Positions 54,137 through 62,900 of a stretch of 64,000 nt of DNA are shown in pieces. Source of the DNA: Myxococcaceae bacterium (GTDB lineage Bacteria; Myxococcota; Myxococcia; Myxococcales; Myxococcaceae). How positions within the stretch are numbered: the stretch's first letter is position 1; every line of letters starts with the position of its first letter. Under the pieces are notes generated by a model. That model saw only the letters and a list, made by a program, of their open reading frames with translations. It was not told where the DNA came from and made no database searches. The position numbers and the translations under genes are program-made. Location of the stretch: the NCBI GenBank assembly GCA_016793095.1, contig JAEUJQ010000090.1, positions 24,439 to 88,438 on the forward strand, read 5' to 3'.

Positions 54137-55588
54137 CGCGTGCTTGTCATCGGCGCGGGACCAGCCGGGCTCGCCGCGGCGACCAGCTTGCTGGAGACCG
54201 CACGCGACCGCCTCGACGTCACGCTCGTGCACCAGGGCCACCACCTTGGCGGCAAGGCCTCGTCCACGCGCCGGCCGGACGGCCGCTTCGTCGAGCACGG
54301 CTGGCACATGGTGGTGGGCTTCTACGACCGGCTTCGCGCGCTGCTGCGACGCGCCGGCGTCAACGACCGCGACGTCTTCGTCTCGATGCGGGGCCAGAGC
54401 CACCCGTACGAGGCGTGGAGCCGCCGTATCCACACCCTCGACGCTGGCGGTGACGCGGTGGCGTTCGCGGCGCGCTTCGCGACCTACGACGGCCTGCCCG
54501 GCGCCGACCGCGCCAACTACTCGGCCTTCATGTCGCAGGCGTTCCTCGAGGCCTTCAGCGGTGCCGACCTCACGCGCCACGACGACCTCTGCTTCGACAC
54601 CTTCGCCGTCGAGCACGGGCTGCGGCCGTACGTGACGAAGTACTCGGTGTTCCGCTTCCTGCGCGAGGCGTACTTCAACTTCCCCGAGCGCATCAGCGCG
54701 TACCACGTGCTCCAGTCGATGCGGCTGATGAGCTCGCCGAAGCGCGCCGAGGCCTTCGTCTGCGTGGGGCCCTGGTCCGAGGTCGTCTGGCAGCCCATCG
54801 CGCGCTACTTCCTCTCGCTCGGCGGGAGCCTCGAGCCCTTCACCCTCGCGACCGACTGGGTGTGGACAGGCGACCGCATCACCGGCGTACGGGTGGCGCG
54901 GCCCGACAGCGCGGGCCACGGCGATGGCGCGCGCGCGTGGCGCGACGAGGTGCGGCCGGCTGCCGGGACCGAGCGGACGCTCGAGGGCTTCGACTTCGTC
55001 GTCTCCACCATCCCCCACGCCGTCTTCGTGAAGATGAACCGCGCCGAGGAGCGCATGTGGCGCTCGCCGTGGTTCGCCAGGCTCGAGAACCTGCGCTCGG
55101 CCGCGACGGTGTCGATGACGCTCACCACCACGAAACCGGTGCTGGCGGACAAGCCGGGGCCTGTCTTCGGCTTCCCGGCGCCGCTCGGCATCACCGTCAA
55201 CATGAAGCCCTACTGGCGCGAGTACCGCGATGACCCCTCCGTCGGCAGCGTGCTCGACTTCGTCGGTCAGGAGGCCGGCTTCGAAACCTGGAGCGACGAG
55301 CAACTGGTGAGCTTCACGCTCGACTCGTTCTCCCGGGCGCCCCAGGTGGGCGACCTGCGCGCGGCTGGCGTGCGCGACGTCGAGCTGCACCGCAACCGCG
55401 CCGACGCCGAGCGCCTGCTCCTCTGCGAGCCCGGGGTGAATCAGTTCCGCCCCGGTCCACGCACGCCCTTCTCGAACCTCTTCGTCGCCGGCGACTGGGT
55501 ACGCAACGAGGTCGACCTCATCTGCATGGAGGGGGCGGTCGCGTCGGGGCAGGCGGCGGCGGCGGCCGTCGTCGCGCGGCTCGGCTGA
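54128..55588 (+). CDS. FAD-dependent oxidoreductase (phytoene-desaturase/amine-oxidase-like)
   Basis: 486 residues from the GTG at 54128, directly followed by the dinucleotide motif RRVLVIGAGPAGLAAATSL (GxGxxG). HHLGGKASSTRRPDGRFVEH is the second FAD-contact segment, and the C-terminal FAD motif FSNLFVAGDWVRNEVDLICM is typical of the phytoene-desaturase/amine-oxidase group. An ATG at 54023 would add 35 repeat-encoded residues and is less likely. The start codon sits in the last unit of the tandem repeat, so repeat length could affect expression. Substrate unknown. Confidence 0.9.
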   Translation: MKRRVLVIGAGPAGLAAATSLLETARDRLDVTLVHQGHHLGGKASSTRRPDGRFVEHGWHMVVGFYDRLRALLRRAGVNDRDVFVSMRGQSHPYEAWSRRIHTLDAGGDAVAFAARFATYDGLPGADRANYSAFMSQAFLEAFSGADLTRHDDLCFDTFAVEHGLRPYVTKYSVFRFLREAYFNFPERISAYHVLQSMRLMSSPKRAEAFVCVGPWSEVVWQPIARYFLSLGGSLEPFTLATDWVWTGDRITGVRVARPDSAGHGDGARAWRDEVRPAAGTERTLEGFDFVVSTIPHAVFVKMNRAEERMWRSPWFARLENLRSAATVSMTLTTTKPVLADKPGPVFGFPAPLGITVNMKPYWREYRDDPSVGSVLDFVGQEAGFETWSDEQLVSFTLDSFSRAPQVGDLRAAGVRDVELHRNRADAERLLLCEPGVNQFRPGPRTPFSNLFVAGDWVRNEVDLICMEGAVASGQAAAAAVVARLG

Positions 55589-55688
55589 ACGGGCTTCCAC
55601 TGGCCTCGCACTGAGGCGCGCGCCCTTCCGCTTCGTTCGCGCTCGGCTCGTGACCGCCGCGCGGCGGCGAGGACCACGCCGGCGCCCC

Positions 55689-57410
55689 CTACCGGCTCTT
55701 CCGCGTCTCCACCTCCGAGGCACGGCGTGGCGTCGTGCGCGCCTCGGCACGCTCGAGCGTCACCGTCGGGCCCGGCGTCGCCGCCAGCGCCCGGTCGTCG
55801 CCGGCCGAAGGGAAGAGGTCGGCGAGCCACTTCGCGAGCTCGACGCGCCGCCCATGGAGGACCTGCTCGAGCGAGACCTGCAGGCTCGCGGCGCTCGGCG
55901 GCCGCTTCTCCGGTGCCGGCTCGAGGCACTGCTCGATGGTCGCGGCGAGCGGCGCGCTGACGTCGGGCCTGAGCTCACGCAGCGGCGTGAAGCGCTCGGC
56001 TTCGGCCGGCGTCCCGTGCGGACCGGCAGCGAAGGGCGAGCGTCCCGCGAGCAGCTCGTACAACACCACCCCCGCCGCGAAGACATCGGACGCGATCGTC
56101 GCCGGCTGCCCGTCGTAGCGCTCCGGGGCGATGTAACCGGGGGTGCCGATGATGCTGTCGGCCGCGGTGAGCCCTTCGCTCGCCTTCGATGACGCGCTCT
56201 GCTCGACCGGTGACCGCTCGGCGCGTGAGGACCGGGCCTCTTGCGCGATGCCGAAGTCGATCACCTTCAGGACGCCCTCGAAGCTGACCATCACGTTCTG
56301 GCGCTTGATGTCGCGGTGAATCACCTGGGCCGCATGCGCGAAGCTGAGCGCACGGCAGAGCTGTACGCCGAGCTCGGCCACCACGTCCGGGGCGATGGGC
56401 TGCTGCCGCTGGTTCGCCCGCCTGAGCGCCTCGCCCAGGGTCACGCCGGCGATGTGCTCCATGACGATGAAGAAGCCGTCGGGTTGCTCGCCCAGGTCGT
56501 ACACATCGACGAGGTTCGGGTGCCGCAGCTGGGCCGCGAGCCGGGCCTCGGCGAGGAAGCGCTCCCGGCTGACGGAGTCGGTGCCGGTCCCGCGGAGCGT
56601 CTTCAACACCACCTCGCGAAGGAAGCCCGCGGGCCCCTTTCGCCGCGCCAGGAAGATCTCACCCATGCCACCGGAGCCGAGCTTCGCGCGTACCTCGTAG
56701 CGCGCCATGTCACCTGCGGGCTGGTTCGCGAGCTGGAGCGCCTGGACGAAGCGCACGGACGACAACACCTGCACGAAGCCCACGACGGGGAGCGTGAGGA
56801 GGCCGAACAGATCCGGCGGTGAGACGAGCCCGAGCGTGACGCCGACGCCGTGGAGCGAGGCGGTCGTCCCCACGACGCCGAAGGCCGCGAGGGGCCGCGC
56901 GTAGCGAACGCCCCTGCGCGCCGCGAGCGCGCCCTCGACCACCCAGGTCGCGCCGCCGATGACCGCGCAGATCACTGAGGGAATCGCGACCCACGCGTGG
57001 TCGAGCGAGTGGAGCCGCTCCCACGAGAGCTCGCTGTCGTCGCGCGCCAGCACGCCGACGCCCACGACGCGGGCGAGCCCGACGAGCGCTGCGAGGACGA
57101 GCACGCTCGAGCGGGCGACGTTGAGCTTCAGCTCCAGCACCATCCACGCAACCATCGGCACGAAGACGGTCAGCGTCGCGGCGCTCGCCGCTGCCATCAG
57201 GTGCCACCCGATCCACACCGGCCGGGGGTGGCCGGTGTGTTCACTCGAGAAGGTGATGGCGAGGTCGAACACGCCGAAGCCGAGACAGACGATGGCGAGG
57301 ATCGCCTGGGTGCGGTCGGAGCGGATGACGATCGCCTGCGCGACGTGCACGGCGGCGAGCACCGTCGCGACTCCAAAGAGCACGAGGTAGGTGATCCCAA
57401 GCGCGTTCAC
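55689..57410 (-). CDS. Ser/Thr kinase with N-terminal multi-span membrane sensor
   Basis: 573 residues. Residues 1-215 hold seven or so hydrophobic spans (GITYLVLFGVATVLAAVHVA, AILAIVCLGFGVFDLAITF, AASAATLTVFVPMVAWMVLE, SVLVLAALVGLARVVGVGVL and more), then a kinase (about 237-500): KLGSGGMGEIFLARRKGPAG, VVLKTL, HRDIKRQNVMV, VIDFGIAQEARS, GTPGYIAPERYDG. HRDIKRQN has Arg where most kinases have Pro. The C-terminal 70 residues are Pro/Thr/Arg-rich. A membrane sensor linked directly to a cytosolic kinase; ligand unknown. Confidence 0.92.
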   Translation of the reverse strand: MNALGITYLVLFGVATVLAAVHVAQAIVIRSDRTQAILAIVCLGFGVFDLAITFSSEHTGHPRPVWIGWHLMAAASAATLTVFVPMVAWMVLELKLNVARSSVLVLAALVGLARVVGVGVLARDDSELSWERLHSLDHAWVAIPSVICAVIGGATWVVEGALAARRGVRYARPLAAFGVVGTTASLHGVGVTLGLVSPPDLFGLLTLPVVGFVQVLSSVRFVQALQLANQPAGDMARYEVRAKLGSGGMGEIFLARRKGPAGFLREVVLKTLRGTGTDSVSRERFLAEARLAAQLRHPNLVDVYDLGEQPDGFFIVMEHIAGVTLGEALRRANQRQQPIAPDVVAELGVQLCRALSFAHAAQVIHRDIKRQNVMVSFEGVLKVIDFGIAQEARSSRAERSPVEQSASSKASEGLTAADSIIGTPGYIAPERYDGQPATIASDVFAAGVVLYELLAGRSPFAAGPHGTPAEAERFTPLRELRPDVSAPLAATIEQCLEPAPEKRPPSAASLQVSLEQVLHGRRVELAKWLADLFPSAGDDRALAATPGPTVTLERAEARTTPRRASEVETRKSR

Positions 57411-57579
57411 AGAGCCACTCTACTCCTTGCCCAGCCGTGGAACTTCGTCGCCCTCGACCGCCGCGAGCTCGGGCCTTCTCTGCGGCGAGACCTGCTTGCC
57501 GCGGAGGCCTGTCGCTGTGGGCGCCTGCTGCCCGCCGAGCCGTCTCTTCCGCTGAGCCTCGCGGGGCATCGTGAGCGGC

Positions 57580-58374
57580 TCAGCCTCTCAGGTGCAGCTC
57601 CTGCCCGCGCTTCTCGGAGTGCGGCGAGGTGCCTGCCGGACCGACGTTCAGGTTCCCCGACAGCTTGTGCTTCACGTAGTCGAAGAGGTGGCCCAGGTTG
57701 ATGCCGGCGCCCGAGTGCGCCTCCATCTGGCACCACGTGTCGCCCTTCGCGGTGCGCCCGAAGAGGAGCACGCCCACGTCCTTGAGCTGCAGCTCGTACT
57801 GCTGTCCCGGCACGTCCGGGTAGTGCGACGACTTGCGGGGGACCGCGCCGAGCTGCCGCCAGGCCTCGAAGTTCCGGCCTCCGTCGGAGATGACGGCGTG
57901 CGAGCCACGGAAGAGATCGGTCGTGTCCATGCCCAGCCGCCGCAGGGTGGCGAGCACCTCGCGCTGCGCCGCGGGCAACCTCGCGAGGGCGGGACCGAAC
58001 TTGCCTTCGATGCGTGCTGCGTCCTGCGCACGCCCAGCCGCCGTCGTGGGGTACGGCGGGCCGAGCACCTTGTTCTTGATGGCCCCCACGAGCGCGCCGA
58101 AGACGTGGCCGACCCCGCCGAGGAGGCGGCCGAAGAACGACTTCTTCGCTGCCTTCGGCGCGGGCGCGAGGGCCTGAGCGACCGGCTGGCGCGGTGCGCG
58201 GACGATGGCGGCGTCGAGGAAGGTCGTCCCATCCGTGCGCGCCCGCGGCCGGGTCAACGGCACCTCGAAGCTGCTCTCGCGCCGGACCTGCGGGCGCTCC
58301 GGCTGGCGGTGCACGGGCTGCCGCGAGGGTCGAGGGTCGAGGGTCCGAAGGGTCGGCTGGTGCTTGATGCGCAT
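57580..58374 (-). CDS. Hypothetical protein with amphipathic core helix
   Basis: 264 residues from the ATG at 58374, with GGAGAG before it. The N-terminal 90 residues are Pro/Arg-rich and low-complexity. A hydrophobic, glycine-containing segment follows (KKSFFGRLLGGVGHVFGALV, then GAIKNKVLG), amphipathic rather than a clear membrane span. The C-terminal part has DTTDLFRGSHAVISDGGRNF, YELQLKDVGVLLFGRTAKGD and NLGHLFDYVKHKL. No family recognised; a role at membranes or in toxin-like proteins cannot be judged. It lies 169 bases upstream of the kinase gene on the same strand. Confidence 0.7.
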   Translation of the reverse strand: MRIKHQPTLRTLDPRPSRQPVHRQPERPQVRRESSFEVPLTRPRARTDGTTFLDAAIVRAPRQPVAQALAPAPKAAKKSFFGRLLGGVGHVFGALVGAIKNKVLGPPYPTTAAGRAQDAARIEGKFGPALARLPAAQREVLATLRRLGMDTTDLFRGSHAVISDGGRNFEAWRQLGAVPRKSSHYPDVPGQQYELQLKDVGVLLFGRTAKGDTWCQMEAHSGAGINLGHLFDYVKHKLSGNLNVGPAGTSPHSEKRGQELHLRG

Positions 58375-58573
58375 GGGGCTCTCCGCGAGGTGGCAGGTTC
58401 GAGGACCAGACCGACCGAGCCGGTGGAACTCATCGGCCACTCCCAGGCGCCCCGCCAACCCCGCGTGCGCCTTCGCTGATCCGGCGCCGCCAGCCTCAGT
58501 GCGCTGCTCGAGCGAAGGAAGTTCGGCGTGGAGCCCGCAGGCGCGCCGGGGCACACTTCGTGGCCCTGAGTCC

Positions 58574-58786
58574 ATGAGCGACCCGTTCTCCGCAGACGCA
58601 GACCCGGACCCGCCGGGGCAGGGCCTCGCGCGCCGTGACCTGCTGGTGCTTGCGCCGGCGACCGCGGCCTTCGTGAGCAGCGCGACGGGCTGCGTGACGC
58701 TGCGGCTCGGCTGCGCACCCAGGCCCGACGACGAGCGCTCGTGCCAGCACCGCTTCTGCCGCTACTTCCGGAGCTCGGAACGATGA
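58574..58786 (+). CDS. Small Tat-type lipoprotein
   Basis: 70 residues. ARRDLLVLAPATAAFVSSAT is a twin-arginine-like signal (RRDLL) ending in the lipobox-like ATGC. The mature part is short and Cys-containing (LGCAPRPDDERSCQHRFC). Stop and next start overlap (ATGA). Divergent from 57580 across a 199-base gap. Function unknown. Confidence 0.65.
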   Translation: MSDPFSADADPDPPGQGLARRDLLVLAPATAAFVSSATGCVTLRLGCAPRPDDERSCQHRFCRYFRSSER

Positions 58787-59502
58787 CAAGGGGCTGGTGC
58801 CCGGTGGTGCTGGTGCTCGCCACGGCCGCCTCCGCGCAGCCGACTCTGCTCGAGGCGCCCTTCGGCAGGAGCGAGGGCGAGGTCGCGCCCGGCGTCACCT
58901 TCACGGCGAGCCCGCGCACCGGGGAAGAGACGAAGCTCGCGCGCACCGACGTCGCGTTCCTCGGCGTGCCCGCCACGCGCGCGGAATACGTGTTCTGGCG
59001 TCATCGGCTCTCCGAGGTGAGCTTCCAGGTGCGCGGCGAGAAGTTCGACGAGGTGGTCGCTGCGGCGACGAAGGCGCTGGGCGAGCCGCTGCGCAGCGAA
59101 GGGCAGCTGGGGGCGCGGGAGCGGTCATGGCGGGCCGGGCCAGCCTTCGTGCACGTGGCGGAGCGCGAAGGCCGCGTCGAGGTGGTGTGTTCAGACCGGA
59201 CACAGCTGGAGCTGACCTGGCGCGACGTCCTCGAGCCGCCCATGCTCGCCGCCATCGGGACCGTCATCGGGCTCTTCGTGCTGCTCTTCGCCGTCGTGTC
59301 GCTCGTCACCTCGTGGTGCCCGAAGTGCCGCTCCTTCGCGATGAAAGACGCCGGTCGGGCAATTGACAGCTACACGGACGTCAGCCCGTCGCCGCTGTCC
59401 GTCGATTACCGGGCGAACGTGTCGTTCCGCTACCGCTGCGCGAAGTGTGGGCACCAGAGAACCGACCGCTTCGATGGCTTCTGGAGTCCCCGGGAGCGTT
59501 GA
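58783..59502 (+). CDS. Membrane-anchored zinc-ribbon protein
   Basis: 239 residues. Signal peptide CPVVLVLATAASAQ, a beta-rich external domain (about 20-155), one span (AAIGTVIGLFVLLFAVVSLV), then a cytoplasmic zinc ribbon: CPKC about 12 residues after the span and CAKCG near the end, with a short beta-segment between. Probably a one-span envelope sensor or assembly factor. Coupled to the small Tat-type lipoprotein. Confidence 0.78.
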   Translation: MTRGWCPVVLVLATAASAQPTLLEAPFGRSEGEVAPGVTFTASPRTGEETKLARTDVAFLGVPATRAEYVFWRHRLSEVSFQVRGEKFDEVVAAATKALGEPLRSEGQLGARERSWRAGPAFVHVAEREGRVEVVCSDRTQLELTWRDVLEPPMLAAIGTVIGLFVLLFAVVSLVTSWCPKCRSFAMKDAGRAIDSYTDVSPSPLSVDYRANVSFRYRCAKCGHQRTDRFDGFWSPRER

Positions 59503-59577
59503 CGCTCAGGCGCAGCAGGCATCACCAGCGCCCATCACTTCCAGCGAGAGGGCAGCCCGCGCCCGAGTGGGAGACGA

Positions 59578-59991
59578 CTATTCCTGACGGGCCTCGTGCG
59601 CGTTGGCCGGCGCGACCTCTTTGTCCGCTGGCTTTTCCTCGCGCGTTCGGACGGTCGCATACTCGGTGCGCTGCTCTGCCCTCTTGAGGGCGAGCGTCAT
59701 CCGGGCGGAGGCGTCATCCGGGCTCCACCGCCCCGACCTCACCTCGGCCTCAGCGGTGGCTCGTGTCTTGCCAAGCTCGGCCAGCGCCACGCGCACCGAC
59801 TCCGCGAGCTCGGCGCTCTCGGCGTCACCGAGGCGCGCACGCTCGTCGAGGGCAGCCAGGGGCCCGCGGGAAGACTCCTCGAGCTCGACCTGGGCCGTCT
59901 GCCAGCCCCGCACGACGTCTGGCCACGCCGGCTCAGTGCGTTGAGGGCAGGCCACCAGCACGAACGAGAGGACAGCCACCAGAGGCTTCAT
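59578..59991 (-). CDS. Small helical lipoprotein
   Basis: 137 residues from the ATG at 59991, in an ATGA overlap with the giant protein's stop. MKPLVAVLSFVLVACPQRTE has the lipobox LVAC-type site at Cys 15. The mature chain is mostly helix with heptad-like charge (TAQVELEESSRGPLAALDER, SAELAESVRVALAELGKTRA), and ends Lys/Glu-rich. Likely a partner of the giant repeat protein. Confidence 0.78.
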   Translation of the reverse strand: MKPLVAVLSFVLVACPQRTEPAWPDVVRGWQTAQVELEESSRGPLAALDERARLGDAESAELAESVRVALAELGKTRATAEAEVRSGRWSPDDASARMTLALKRAEQRTEYATVRTREEKPADKEVAPANAHEARQE

Positions 59992-62900
59992 GGCGCGATG
60001 CTGACGTTCATCGTGAAGCCCGCCTCGGTCGTCGAGGTGGCGCTGAAGTTGCCGATGACGATGAAGACCGGCACGGTGACGGACGAGCTGTTCGTGAACG
60101 AGGCGGTCTCGGCCGCGCCCGTGCAACACGCGTCAGAGCTGGCGACGCAGGTGGGCGCATACCCACATGACGCGGCCGTTCCGGCGATGAGGTTCATGAC
60201 GATGTCGCCCTGCACGGCCGTGAGATCGACGGTGAGCGTCTGGTTGCGGGGCACCAGCGCCGAGTAGACGATGTCGCGCCCTCCCACCTGCTGGCACCCG
60301 TTCGCGTCGGTCGGCACCACCGTCTCGCGGCTCAGGCCTGCCGTGGTGGCGGACAACGACGTGCCGTCGATGACGGGCAGCGGGTTGAAGCAGGTCTCGC
60401 CGGGCGCCGGCACCGAGAACCAGCTCGTGACGTCGAAGTTCCCGGCGCCCGAGGTCGCGGTGCTGGTGCCGTCGATGCTGAGGAAGGCCGTCACCGGGAG
60501 CGACGAGCCGTTGGTCCACCCGATGGTCTCGGCCGCCCCGGTGCTCGAGCTGAGGTTGGCGGTGGCGAGGCACTGGCGGCGGTTGCAGCCCTGCTGCTCC
60601 AGCATGATGTCGAGCGCCGGGTTGTAGCCCGCGTCGGGCTGGACGAAGGCGTTGAGGCGCAGCCCGGGCGGCACGGTGACGGCGAGCACGCGGTCACGGC
60701 CGCCGGACCCTGAGCAGCCGTTCGACGAGGAGCCGCCGAAGTCGTTGTCGAAGCCGCCCGTGGTGAGGGCCTGTACGCCGGCGTCGGGCGTGAGGATCTC
60801 GGCGGTGGGGCAATCCTCGCCGGGCACCAGCGGGCCAGTCGTCTGCGAGAGGCTGAAGAAGCCGGCGCTCGCGGTCGCTGTGTCGACGATGAGCAGCAGC
60901 TCCTGGTCGGCGGTGGTGGTGTTGCTGTAGGCGATGCGCTCGGCACCGGCCGGGCCGGTCGAGGTCGTCTGGTCCGAGCCCGCGACGCATGAGCGCACGG
61001 GCTCATCGCAGTTCGAAGCGGGCGACTCGACGAGCGAGGCCGAGATGCCCATGCCGGCGTCTGGAGTCACCGTGAGGTACGAACGTCCGGGGGGCATCGT
61101 CACCCGATAGACGCGGTCACCCTGCGAGAACGTGCCCGTCGCGCAGTTCCCCCCGCCGGCGTACTCGTTGGTGAACCCACCCAGCGTCTCCCCATCGACG
61201 GGCAGGGCCGGGGCCGCGGGCGCGAGCGAGCAGTACTCTCCAGCGGGGGCTGGCGAGACGGTGGCCCTGATGGTGAACGTGCTGCTGGCGCCGATGGTGG
61301 TGTGGTCCACGATGATGAAGAACGTCTGAGGACTGGGCGCGCGGTTGGTCGCGCGGAGCGTATCGATGGCTCCCGTACCGCCACCGCTCGTGTTGACGAG
61401 ACAGGTTCGGGCGTTGCACGCCGAGACGCTGGTGGCCACCGAGATGGTGGTGTCGAGGCCGGCGGCAGGCGTCACCTCGATGTCCACGTTCGAGTCGCCT
61501 GGAGCCTCGATGGAGTAGACGACGTCGGCCCGGTTCGACCCGAAGTTGCAGTTGGAGCCGCTCCCGAAGTAGTCGTTGGTGAAGGACGCGAAGTCGCCTG
61601 GCGTGACGACCCCCGCCGTCAGGGCGGTCGGGGTCTCGCAGCGGTCACCGATGGGCGGCGTGTCGTACGTGACCGACAGGTCGAACAGGCCACCTGCCGT
61701 CTGGCTGTCCACCACCAGGAAGTAGTCCGCTGGCGCGAGGCTCGGGTTGAGCTGCGTCAGCACCTCGGTGCGGTCGCCCGTCGAGCTGCTGGCGAAGCTG
61801 TTGACGCTGCGCGTGCAGGTCCGCGTGGCGCCATCGCAGTTCGAGGCAGGCGAGGGGATGAGGTTGAGGGAGACGTCGGCGCCCGCGTCGGGCGTGGCGC
61901 GGAAGACACCCCGGAGCCCGGCAGGAATGCTGACAGCGTACGCGCGATCGTTGCCAGTGAGGAAGCTGCAGCCAGTGCTCCCGGTCGAGGTGTAGTCGTT
62001 CGAGAAGCCCGTCGTCGCCTCACCCGACATCACGCCCGCGTCAACCGGTGTGGCGGTCGTGCAGCTATCACCTGGCGGAATGGCCGCGAGCGTGGCCGTG
62101 ATGTCGAACGTACCCGCAGCGCTCGTCGAGGTGTCGACGATGACGAAGACCGGCAGCGGGCTCGTCGAGGTGTTGGTGTAGACGAGGGTGTCGAGGGCGC
62201 CGACCGTCGAGCTGGTGTTGGCGTTCGCGAGGCAGACCCGCGCGTTGCAGTTCGCCACCGACGATGCCAACGAGATGGTGGTGTTGATGGTCGCGCTCGG
62301 CTGCACCGCCACGGTGAGGATCTGCGCCGGCGGAATCGTCACGGAGTACACGAGGTCGCCCAGGGTCGCGACCGAGTTACAGCTCGTCCCACTGCCGAAG
62401 TAGTCGTTCACCGCCGTGTCGATGGGCTGCGCAGTCAGCGGCATTCCTGGCGTGAGAACGATGGGGTCCTCGCAGCGATCGCCCTGGGGTGGCACCCCGA
62501 AGGTGTTGGTGAAGGCGTACGACGTGCCGGGGTCGGATGACGTCGTGGTGTCGAAGACGAGGATGAAGTCGGCGCCTGCGTCAGAGCCGTTGAACCACGA
62601 CAGGGTCTCGACGTTCGTCGAGAGGAACGAGGCTCCGGTGACGCACGAGATGGCGCCCGTGCACACGCCCGCGTCGCTCCCGGCGACGAGGCTCAAGGTT
62701 GGGTTGATGCCGGTGCCGCCGTCCGGCAACGTCGCGGTCACGGTCGAAACAAGGCGCTGACCCGCCGGAATCGTGACGGTGAAGGTCGTGTCGAGGCCCG
62801 ACGAGAAGTTGCAGCCGGTGCCCGTCGTGTAGTTGTTCTCGTAGTTGACGGTGGAGCCGGTCGCGTTGGGCGTGAGCGGCACCGCGTTCAGGCAGACGTC

